Shown: in pieces, positions 1-5,082 of the stretch
How positions within the stretch are numbered: position 1 is the first letter of the stretch
Layout of the letters: each line of letters begins with the position of its first letter
Assembly: GCA_007129985.1 (NCBI GenBank)
Contig: SKUL01000297.1
Span: forward strand, 1 to 5,082
Direction of reading: 5' to 3'
From: Flavobacteriales bacterium
Lineage (GTDB): Bacteria; Bacteroidota; Bacteroidia; Flavobacteriales_D; SKUL01
DNA: 5,082 bases
Made by a program: the position numbers and the translations under genes
Notes under the pieces: generated by a model
Seen by the model: the letters and a program-made list of their open reading frames with translations, nothing else
Told to the model about the DNA's origin: nothing
The model's database searches: none

Positions 1-73
1 GGGAAATCACCCGTTCGCACTTAGACTTCGCGAAGATTGAATGCCGTGAAGGTCTGCGTCCAGGGAATTTTTG

Positions 74-100
74 GTCCTTTTGTTTCCTAGACAAAAGGAC
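74..100. repeat. Perfect 10-bp inverted repeat (hairpin)
   Basis: The arms GTCCTTTTGT (74-83) and ACAAAAGGAC (91-100) are exact reverse complements around a 7-nt loop. After one G/A mismatch, the T run at 68-72 can pair with GAAAA at 102-106 (one G-T wobble), lengthening the stem to about 16 positions. As far as I recall, a similar T-rich/A-rich stem recurs in intergenic DNA of many Bacteroidota genomes, so this is probably a dispersed repeat. It could act as a transcription terminator in either direction, because one flank is T-rich and the other A-rich. The pairing is seen directly; the function is inferred. Confidence 0.7.
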
Positions 101-302
101 AGAAAAGCCGGATACAACTGACAGCTCGGCAAACCCAAGTACCGAAGCAACCTTCGCAGACACTCAACCAAGAACGTTTCACGCAATCATTGCCTAACTC
201 GAGAACGCTATAATGCAATCATAGTCCCCATTGCGCGACTTTCATTGATAAAAGTCAGTTCCGTCAGAAGCTAAGTGGCAGGTGAAAAATCCAACCCAAC
301 CC

Positions 303-323
303 CGACCTTCAACATCAAGGTCG
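303..323. repeat. Perfect 7-bp stem-loop
   Basis: CGACCTT (303-309) and AAGGTCG (317-323) are exact reverse complements separated by a 7-nt loop. The stem sits about 20 bases before the GC-rich stem cluster at 344-379 and may belong to the same dispersed intergenic element. No T-run follows it directly, so it is not a typical intrinsic terminator. Its role is unknown. Confidence 0.5.
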
Positions 324-343
324 TTTGAAATCCGCATTTGTCG

Positions 344-379
344 GGGCCACCCCTCCGGTGGATGGGAAAAGGGCCACCG
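344..379. repeat. GC-rich element with two alternative stems
   Basis: The 8-base word GGGCCACC occurs twice, at 344-351 and 371-378, on either side of GGTGG at 357-361. GGTGG can pair with the left copy (CCACC 347-351, 5-nt loop) or the right copy (stem CGGTGG 356-361 with CCACCG 374-379, 12-nt loop), but not with both at once. This could work as an RNA switch, but no gene starts just downstream on the plus strand and no leader peptide is apparent. A dispersed palindromic repeat is the more likely explanation. Confidence 0.45.
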
Positions 380-407
380 TTTCAATTTTGAGATTACTCT
401 CTGGAAC

Positions 408-483
408 AGATTTCTCTCCCGAAATGCTTCGGGACAGGCTACTCCGCAACTCCTGCGTCGTTGCTACGGTCGAAATGACAAAA
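408..483 (+). repeat. Dispersed intergenic repeat, copy A
   Basis: The unit begins with AGATTTCTC and ends with CGAAATGACAAA. Near its left end is a perfect 7-bp stem with a 4-nt loop: TCCCGAA (417-423) and TTCGGGA (428-434). Its two ends match those of the unit at 521-571 read on the opposite strand (AGATTTCCC and CGAAAGGACAAA), while the interiors differ in length and sequence. This end pattern is, from memory, typical of a repeat family scattered between genes in Bacteroidota genomes. There is no coding capacity for a transposase. It is best seen as a REP- or MITE-like element; boundaries are approximate. Confidence 0.55.
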
Positions 484-520
484 AAAACCAGGAATCAAGA
501 ACAAAACCCAATTCACACCC

Positions 521-571
521 CTTTGTCCTTTCGAGCGCAGCGCGGAGGAACGAAGCGCGCAGTCGGGAAAT
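521..571 (-). repeat. Dispersed intergenic repeat, copy B (inverted)
   Basis: Read on the minus strand, this unit starts with AGATTTCCC and ends with CGAAAGGACAAA, matching the ends of the unit at 408-483 with one or two changes in each. Its interior is shorter and rich in GCGC words. The two units face each other across a 37-bp A-rich spacer. It lies 44 bp past the stop codon of the acyl-CoA dehydrogenase gene, so it would be transcribed as part of that gene's 3' region. Whether it aids termination or RNA stability cannot be told from the sequence. Confidence 0.5.
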
Positions 572-614
572 CTCAAACCACAACCAAATGAAGCAGAGAA
601 TTCCAAGCCACCGC

Positions 615-1757
615 TTAGTCCTTCAAAATAGCCCGCGAAATAACTATTCGCTGAATCTCTGAAGTGCCCTCGTAAATCTGGGTAATCTTGGCGTCGCGCA
701 TCAAGCGTTCTACGTGGTATTCCTTCACGTAGCCGTAGCCACCATGAACCTGAACAGCTTCGGTGGTCACACGCATCGCCACTTCCGACGAGTACACCTT
801 GGCCATAGAGCCTGCAAGTTCATAATCCATTCCACTGTCTTTAAGCCAGGCGGCTTTCAGGCAAAGGTTGCGTGCATTTTCAATTTCAAGGGCCATGTCG
901 GCAAGCTTGAAGGCAATGGCCTGGTGCTGCGAAATGGGCTTGCCAAAAGTTGTGCGCTCTTTGGAATAGGCAAGCGCGAGCTCATAGGCACCCGATGCAA
1001 TTCCCAAAGCCTGCGAAGCGATACCGATACGGCCGCCGCTCAGGGTTTTCATGGCGAACTTAAATCCAAACCCATCCTCACCGATGCGATTTTCATTGGG
1101 CACCTTCACATCCTGAAACATCAGCGTGTGCGTGTCCGAACCGCGAATTCCGAGCTTGTCTTCTTTGGCTCCAACAATAAATCCATCCATGCCTTTCTCT
1201 ACGATGAGACAGTTGATTCCCCGGTGCCCTTTTTCCACGTCGGTTTGCGCCATCACGAGGTACACCGAGGCAGTTCCACCGTTGGTAATCCAGTTTTTGG
1301 TTCCGTTGAGCACGTAGTGGTCGCCTTTGTCAATGGCAGTGGTGCGCTGCGAGGTAGCATCTGAACCGGCCTCCGGCTCCGATAAGCAAAACGCACCGAT
1401 GATTTCGCCTTTGGCCAGCGGAACGAGGTATTTCTGCTTTTGCTCTTCTGTTCCGAATTGCTCAAGTCCCCAGCAAACAAGCGAGTTGTTTACAGACATC
1501 ACCACCGATGAAGAGGCATCAACCTTGGAAATTTCCTCCATGGCCAACACATAGCTGATGGTGTCCATTCCGCCACCTCCGTATTTCGGGTCAACCATCA
1601 TTCCGAGAAAACCCAACTCACCGAGTTGTTTGATTTCCGCTTCGGGAAAACGCTGGTGGGTGTCGCGTTCAATCACACCCGGCTTAAGAACATTCTGGGC
1701 AAAATCACGGGCCGCATCACGCACGGCCAACTGCTCTTCGGTCATTAAAAAATCCAT
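615..1757 (-). CDS. Acyl-CoA dehydrogenase, short-chain type
   Basis: This cytoplasmic FAD flavoenzyme introduces a trans-2,3 double bond into an acyl-CoA and passes electrons to electron-transfer flavoprotein, in beta-oxidation or branched-chain amino acid breakdown. At 380 residues it is full length for the family. The N-terminal helical domain covers about 1-115, the middle beta domain about 120-215, and the C-terminal helical domain about 230-380. Visible signatures are AFCLSEPEAGSD (122-133) and KNWITNG (154-160) at the flavin/substrate site, RTTFGKPI (268-275), QVHGGYGY (336-343), and IYEGTSEIQR (361-370). Glu363 sits where the catalytic base of butyryl-CoA-type enzymes lies. The ATG at 1757 is chosen because MDFLMTEEQ matches usual family N-termini; an ATG at codon 5 is the alternative. 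No Shine-Dalgarno is evident. The gene stands alone on the minus strand, divergent from anmK, with a candidate promoter in the spacer. The exact chain length or branching of the substrate is not resolved. Confidence 0.95.
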   Translation of the reverse strand: MDFLMTEEQLAVRDAARDFAQNVLKPGVIERDTHQRFPEAEIKQLGELGFLGMMVDPKYGGGGMDTISYVLAMEEISKVDASSSVVMSVNNSLVCWGLEQFGTEEQKQKYLVPLAKGEIIGAFCLSEPEAGSDATSQRTTAIDKGDHYVLNGTKNWITNGGTASVYLVMAQTDVEKGHRGINCLIVEKGMDGFIVGAKEDKLGIRGSDTHTLMFQDVKVPNENRIGEDGFGFKFAMKTLSGGRIGIASQALGIASGAYELALAYSKERTTFGKPISQHQAIAFKLADMALEIENARNLCLKAAWLKDSGMDYELAGSMAKVYSSEVAMRVTTEAVQVHGGYGYVKEYHVERLMRDAKITQIYEGTSEIQRIVISRAILKD

Positions 1758-1804
1758 GTTGTAGCTTTGTTATTCAGGTTAAAAACTGTGTCGCGGAGCG
1801 GCTG

Positions 1805-1812
1805 CAAATGTA
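1805..1812 (-). promoter_or_regulatory. Candidate -7 element for the acyl-CoA dehydrogenase gene
   Basis: On the minus strand this reads TACATTTG, a full match to the Bacteroidota primary sigma factor -7 consensus TAnnTTTG, followed by CAGCC. It lies 47 bp upstream of the minus-strand ATG at 1757, which would give a leader of roughly 40 nt. The -33 side is weak: the nearest TTG words upstream lie about 25 bp or more away, further than the usual spacing of about 19-21 bp. The short palindrome GGCT/AGCC brackets the element. Confidence 0.45.
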
Positions 1813-1824
1813 GCCTTAAAATTC

Positions 1825-1831
1825 TACTTTG
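1825..1831 (+). promoter_or_regulatory. Weak candidate -7 element for anmK
   Basis: TACTTTG resembles the phylum's TAnnTTTG consensus but is one base short. No TTG -33 element is seen at the expected distance. If used, transcription would start only about 10-15 nt before the anmK ATG at 1851. It is offered because some promoter is needed in this divergent spacer and nothing better appears on the plus strand. Confidence 0.25.
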
Positions 1832-1850
1832 CCGCACCAACAAACACTGC

Positions 1851-2915
1851 ATGGCAGAGACAGCAAGACATATCACAGGCATCATGTCGGGCACATCACT
1901 CGACGGGCTGGATTTGGCATACTGCTCCTTTCCTGTGAAAAACCCCGCAGACTTCAGGATTGTTCACGCCAGCACCATCCCCTACCCCGCTGAATGGCAG
2001 CAAAGCCTTCGCGAGGCCGAACTCGCCACCGGAACCACATTGGCAAAGCTGCATTTTGACTATGCCCAATACGTGGCACGCTGCGTAAACGACTTTCACC
2101 GCGATGCTGAACTCGAAGCCCCGGAACTGCTTGCATTTCATGGGCACACACTTTTTCACCGGCCCGATTTGGGATTCACTTTTCAGCTTGGCTCAGGGGC
2201 TGCACTGGCGGCGGCAACCGGAATCGCGGTAGCAAGTGATTTTCGCTCGGCCAATGTGGCCATCGGCGGACAAGGAGCTCCACTGGTGCCTATCGGCGAC
2301 AGGGACTTGTTTCCCCAATACGGTGCTTGCCTGAACCTGGGCGGTTTTGCAAATATCAGCTACACCAACAACAGGCAATTGATTGCCTATGACATTTGCC
2401 CGGCCAACATGGCTCTGAACGACTGGGTATCGCGCTTGCAAAAAACTTTTGACCAGAATGGGGAAATTGCAGCTTCGGGCAACGTGAGCGATGGATTGCT
2501 AAAGGCATTGAACTCGCTTCAGTTTTACCGGGAGCCCTTTCCGCGCTCGCTGGGAAGAGAATGGTATCTGGAATGTTTCCGGCCGGTGGCAGAGCAAGCG
2601 GCCTTGAATGTTTCCGACACCCTTGCCACGCTTTGCGAGCACATCGCCATGCAGATAGGAACAGCCATTCGAATTTCCGGCCAAAAAGATGTTTTGGTCA
2701 CCGGCGGAGGCGCGCACAACGGCTACCTGATGGAACGCATCCGTTTTCACAGCAAAGCCACTATTCAGGTGCCGGAGCACAGCATTGTGGATTTCAAAGA
2801 GGCACTGGTATTTGCCTATCTCGGACTTCTCCGCTTGAATGCCACGCCCAATTGCCTGCAATCCTACACGGGAGCATCACGCAACCTGATTTCAGGACAA
2901 ATTCACCTTGGCTAG
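1851..2915 (+). CDS. anmK: Anhydro-N-acetylmuramic acid kinase
   Basis: AnmK cleaves the 1,6-anhydro ring of anhydro-MurNAc and phosphorylates it with ATP to MurNAc-6-phosphate, a cytoplasmic step of peptidoglycan recycling that normally feeds MurQ etherase. The protein is 354 residues, close to the family's usual 350-370, with the ASKHA actin-like two-domain fold. Motifs in order are GIMSGTSLDGLD (10-21, phosphate binding), HGHTLFHRP (97-105), a DFR...GGQGAPLVP segment (130-147), NLGGFANIS (162-170), AYDICPANMALN (179-190), with Asp181 near the position of the proposed catalytic base, and VTGGGAHN (283-290, nucleotide binding). The frame is open upstream to an ATG at 1767, but that extension would cover the divergent promoter region and adds 28 residues without family resemblance, so the ATG at 1851 is preferred. 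One oddity is Asn135 where relatives usually have Asp. No murQ or anhydro-muropeptide transporter is present in the window. Confidence 0.95.
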   Translation: MAETARHITGIMSGTSLDGLDLAYCSFPVKNPADFRIVHASTIPYPAEWQQSLREAELATGTTLAKLHFDYAQYVARCVNDFHRDAELEAPELLAFHGHTLFHRPDLGFTFQLGSGAALAAATGIAVASDFRSANVAIGGQGAPLVPIGDRDLFPQYGACLNLGGFANISYTNNRQLIAYDICPANMALNDWVSRLQKTFDQNGEIAASGNVSDGLLKALNSLQFYREPFPRSLGREWYLECFRPVAEQAALNVSDTLATLCEHIAMQIGTAIRISGQKDVLVTGGGAHNGYLMERIRFHSKATIQVPEHSIVDFKEALVFAYLGLLRLNATPNCLQSYTGASRNLISGQIHLG

Positions 2916-2988
2916 CGGCACAATATCTACCGTTGAAAACTACGTGGGTATTATTTCCCTCGCGCCTAAGCGCAGAGTTTATCCTTAC

Positions 2989-2996
2989 TATATTTG
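2989..2996 (+). promoter_or_regulatory. Candidate -7 element for the amino acid dehydrogenase gene
   Basis: TATATTTG matches the Bacteroidota TAnnTTTG -7 consensus in full and lies 18 bp before the ATG at 3015, implying a leader of only about 10-12 nt. No clear TTG -33 element is found around 2965-2970, where a small GCGC-CTAA-GCGC stem-loop (2962-2973) sits instead. The 99-bp gap after anmK shows no strong terminator, so read-through from anmK is also possible. Confidence 0.5.
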
Positions 2997-3014
2997 CGAC
3001 AAATTCCAGACTGC

Positions 3015-4241
3015 ATGAAGGATTTGCTGAAGCGCTTTGAAGAGTCACAACCCGAGATTGTATTTGAGTGGAAAGACGCTGAAACTGAAGCCGAAGGATG
3101 GGTAGTTATCAACTCATTGAGAGGGGGAGCTGCCGGTGGCGGAACACGCATGCGACAAGGTCTGGACAAGCGCGAAGTGGAGTCGCTGGCCAAAACCATG
3201 GAGGTAAAATTCACCGTATCGGGTCCACCCATCGGAGGTGCCAAATCAGGCATCAATTTTGACCCTCGTGACCCCAGAAAACGCGGAGTATTGGAAAGGT
3301 GGTACAAAGCCGTTATTCCTCTGTTAAAGAACTACTACGGTACCGGTGGCGACCTCAATGTGGACGAAGTTCACGACGTGATTCCCATCACCGAGAGTTA
3401 CGGTTTGTGGCATCCTCAGGAAGGAGTTGTGAACGGACACTTCAATCCGCGAGAAAGTGAAAAAATCAGAAAAATTGGTCAGCTGCGTTTCGGCGTCTCC
3501 AAGGTTGTGGAAGACATAACCTACACGCCCGACGCGAGCAAAAAATACGTGGTTGCTGACCTCATCACCGGTTTTGGCGTGGCTGAATCGGTTATCCATT
3601 TCTACAACCTTTATCACGGTGGGCTTGAGGGCAAGCGTGTTGTGGTTCAGGGTTGGGGAAATGTGGGCTCGGCTGCTGCCTATTACCTTGCGCAATGCGG
3701 CTGCAAAATTGTGGGAATCATTGACCGCGTGGGCGGAATCATTGAGCCCGAAGGCATGAGCGCTGAAGCCGTAAAAAACCTGTACCTCAACAAAAAAGGC
3801 AATGAACTGGTAGCCGACAACATGTTGTCTTTCGAGGAGGTGAATGAGCGTATCTGGGATGTGCAGGCCGAGGTTTTTCTGCCCTGTGCGGCCTCACGTT
3901 TGGTAACCAAAGACCAATGCGACCGCATGATTCGCGCGGGAGTTGAAGTTATTTCATGTGGAGCCAACGTACCCTTTGCCGACCCGGAAATCTTTTACGG
4001 TCCCATCGCTGAGTATATAGATGAGCACGTGAGCCTTATCCCCGACTTTATTGCCAATTGTGGTATGGCCCGCGTATTTGCCTACTGCATGAAAAACAAC
4101 ATTGAACTCACAGACGCAGCCGTCTTTGAAGATACCTCTGAAACCATCTATCAGGCGCTTGAAAAAGTAAAAGCCCGCAATTCCAAGACCACAGGCATTG
4201 CGAGTACTGCTTTCGAAATAGCGCTTGAACAACTTATATAA
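3015..4241 (+). CDS. Glu/Leu/Phe/Val-family amino acid dehydrogenase
   Basis: This is a cytoplasmic NAD(P)-dependent enzyme that interconverts an L-amino acid and its 2-oxo acid with ammonia. It has 408 residues. The N-terminal dimerisation/substrate domain (about 20-150) contains GGAAGGGTRMRQGL (37-50), MEVKFT with Lys65, GGAKSGI with Lys77 and GTGGDLNVDE with Asp113, the likely counterparts of the substrate-binding Lys, catalytic Lys and catalytic Asp. The Rossmann domain (about 175-350) shows VVVQGWGNVGSA (209-220, GxGxxG) and Asp237 ending the second strand, which hints at NAD preference. Further family signatures are PCAASRLVT (290-298), CGANVPFADP (315-324) and PDFIANCGM (343-351). The ATG at 3015 is preferred over an in-frame TTG at 2994, which lies inside the promoter element. 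The sequence has features of both glutamate and leucine dehydrogenases, so I leave the substrate open. The nhaD-like gene follows after 7 bp, suggesting an operon. Confidence 0.9.
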   Translation: MKDLLKRFEESQPEIVFEWKDAETEAEGWVVINSLRGGAAGGGTRMRQGLDKREVESLAKTMEVKFTVSGPPIGGAKSGINFDPRDPRKRGVLERWYKAVIPLLKNYYGTGGDLNVDEVHDVIPITESYGLWHPQEGVVNGHFNPRESEKIRKIGQLRFGVSKVVEDITYTPDASKKYVVADLITGFGVAESVIHFYNLYHGGLEGKRVVVQGWGNVGSAAAYYLAQCGCKIVGIIDRVGGIIEPEGMSAEAVKNLYLNKKGNELVADNMLSFEEVNERIWDVQAEVFLPCAASRLVTKDQCDRMIRAGVEVISCGANVPFADPEIFYGPIAEYIDEHVSLIPDFIANCGMARVFAYCMKNNIELTDAAVFEDTSETIYQALEKVKARNSKTTGIASTAFEIALEQLI

Positions 4242-4248
4242 GCCCGTA

Positions 4249-5082
4249 ATGGAAATAGCAATGATTGTGGTGTTTGTGTTGGGCTACATAGCCATAGCAC
4301 TGGAGCACCCTCTAAAAATTGACAAGGCCGCATCTTCGCTCATCACCGGAATGGTTTGTTGGGCGCTTTTTGTTTTCACCCATGTAGAGCCGCTGGAAGT
4401 TGAACAGGGTCTGATGCACCACCTCTACGACATTGCCAATATCCTGTTCTTCCTTATGGGGGCGATGACCATTGTTGAACTGGTGGACGCGCACGAGGGC
4501 TTTGCTGTGATTACCGACCGCATTAAGACCACCAACAAGGTGAAGCTGATGTGGATTTTGTGCACCCTCACTTTCTTTTTCTCCGCCGCGCTCGATAACC
4601 TGACCACCTCTATTGTGATGGTTTCGCTGCTCAGGAAACTCATCGCCAACAAGCAAACAAGGTGGGTGTTTGCAGGAATTATCATTATCTCAGCCAATGC
4701 CGGTGGTGCATGGTCGCCTATCGGAGACGTAACCACTACCATGCTCTGGATTAAAGGTCAGTTACCCGATGTGGGCATCATTGTTTCGCACCTCATCATC
4801 CCCAGCCTTGTGGCCATGATTGTGCCCCTTACCATCATGTCGTTTATGCTGCGCGGAAACGTTGCAAGACCGCGAAAAGCGGAAGGGATTGACCATTACA
4901 CCAACCCAACCACCAATTTTGAGCGTAGTTTTATTTTCAGTTTGGGATTGGCAGGCTTGCTATTTGTACCTATCTTTAAAACCGTTACCCACCTTCCTCC
5001 CTTCATGGGAATGATGCTGAGTTTGGGTGTGCTTTGGGCTACTACCGAAATCATTCACCGAAACAAAAACCGCGAGCAGAAA
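4249..5082 (+). CDS. nhaD: NhaD-type Na+/H+ antiporter (3' end beyond window)
   Basis: This inner-membrane antiporter expels Na+ (or Li+) in exchange for protons, supporting salt and pH homeostasis. The 278 visible codons run uninterrupted to the window edge; the family usually has well over 400 residues, so the C-terminal part is missing here. Hydrophobic segments are seen at about 3-18, 28-45, 60-80, 99-125, 138-155, 176-202, 227-245 and 251-268. Diagnostic NhaD motifs are ALDNLTTSIVM (114-124) and SANAGGAWSPIGDVTTTMLW (148-167). Asp116, Asn117, Asp160, Thr162 and Thr163 appear to match polar residues reported as essential in Vibrio NhaD, recalled from memory. The ATG at 4249 is chosen because MEIAMIVVFVLGY fits relatives; Met5 is an alternative. 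No Shine-Dalgarno is visible. The start lies 7 bp after the dehydrogenase stop, so co-transcription and perhaps coupled translation are likely. Confidence 0.93.
   Translation, partial: MEIAMIVVFVLGYIAIALEHPLKIDKAASSLITGMVCWALFVFTHVEPLEVEQGLMHHLYDIANILFFLMGAMTIVELVDAHEGFAVITDRIKTTNKVKLMWILCTLTFFFSAALDNLTTSIVMVSLLRKLIANKQTRWVFAGIIIISANAGGAWSPIGDVTTTMLWIKGQLPDVGIIVSHLIIPSLVAMIVPLTIMSFMLRGNVARPRKAEGIDHYTNPTTNFERSFIFSLGLAGLLFVPIFKTVTHLPPFMGMMLSLGVLWATTEIIHRNKNREQK

Larger units (their letters stand above)
1..614. other. Gene-free, repeat-rich intergenic region
   Basis: No convincing gene lies here. The stretch holds several short inverted repeats, listed separately: 74-100, 303-323, 344-379, and the pair at 408-483 and 521-571. 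Positions 101-300 show little beyond small chance-level palindromes, for example around 183-193 and 237-256, and a TATAAT string at 209-214 without a partner -35 box. Open frames crossing the region run through the hairpins, look low in complexity and resemble no protein family I know. One frame is open from the window edge (position 3) to a TAA at 195-197, so the tail of an upstream gene cannot be fully excluded. The region lies downstream of the minus-strand acyl-CoA dehydrogenase gene, so its stem-loops would form in that gene's 3' untranslated RNA if transcription continues. Confidence 0.7.

Noticed and set aside
209..214. TATAAT as an E. coli-like -10 box
   Set aside because: No matching -35 box is present, no gene follows on either strand at a sensible distance, and the phylum uses a different -7 consensus.
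183..222. 8-bp direct repeat GCAATCAT (183-190 and 215-222) as a possible operator or array
   Set aside because: Only two short copies 32 bp apart, with no further periodic copies, so neither a CRISPR array nor an iteron set is supported.
282..662. Open frames of 126 and 88 codons on the plus strand (282-662 and 325-591)
   Set aside because: They are read through the stem-loops and repeat units, are rich in Arg, Ser and Asn without domain resemblance, overlap each other in different frames, and the longer one runs into the end of the acyl-CoA dehydrogenase gene on the other strand.
714..1364. 216-codon open frame on the plus strand opposite the acyl-CoA dehydrogenase
   Set aside because: It lies wholly inside a clearly recognised gene on the other strand, and its translation, rich in His and Gly, resembles no known family.
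1767..1850. 28-codon N-terminal extension of anmK
   Set aside because: The family N-terminus fits Met at 1851; the extension would start 9 bp from the divergent gene and cover the likely promoters of both genes.
2962..2973. GCGC-CTAA-GCGC stem-loop as the anmK terminator
   Set aside because: The stem is only 4 bp and no T-run follows.
2561..3040. 159-codon plus-strand frame overlapping the end of anmK and start of the dehydrogenase
   Set aside because: It overlaps two well-supported genes in another frame and has no recognisable domain.

Overview
The window looks like ordinary chromosomal DNA from a member of the Bacteroidota, probably flavobacterium-like. Three things point there. Promoter-like elements match the phylum's TAnnTTTG -7 consensus upstream of genes. 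No gene shows a clear Shine-Dalgarno sequence. The leftmost 600 bases carry the kind of short, hairpin-rich intergenic repeats common in this phylum. The genus cannot be named from this sequence.

Layout: positions 1-614 hold no convincing gene. They contain a perfect 10-bp hairpin (74-100), two more stem-loop clusters (303-323 and 344-379), and two related repeat units in inverted orientation (about 408-483 and 521-571). On the minus strand, 615-1757 encodes a complete short-chain-type acyl-CoA dehydrogenase. A 93-bp divergent spacer (1758-1850) separates it from anmK (1851-2915, plus strand), the anhydro-N-acetylmuramic acid kinase of cell-wall recycling. After 99 bp containing a perfect TAnnTTTG element come a Glu/Leu/Phe/Val-family amino acid dehydrogenase (3015-4241) and, 7 bp later, the first 278 codons of an NhaD-type Na+/H+ antiporter (4249 to the window end, incomplete).

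The genes work in acyl-CoA beta-oxidation or branched-chain acyl-CoA catabolism, muropeptide recycling, amino acid deamination or amination, and Na+/pH homeostasis. The dehydrogenase and antiporter are probably co-transcribed. The others are neighbours with no evident shared pathway, although an amino acid dehydrogenase and an acyl-CoA dehydrogenase could both serve branched-chain amino acid breakdown.

I found no CRISPR array, transposase, phage gene, RNA gene or defence-like module, and nothing I would call a new biological system. The items most worth checking are the repeat cluster at the left, an Asp-to-Asn change in a conserved AnmK motif, the uncertain substrate of the dehydrogenase, and its tight pairing with nhaD.
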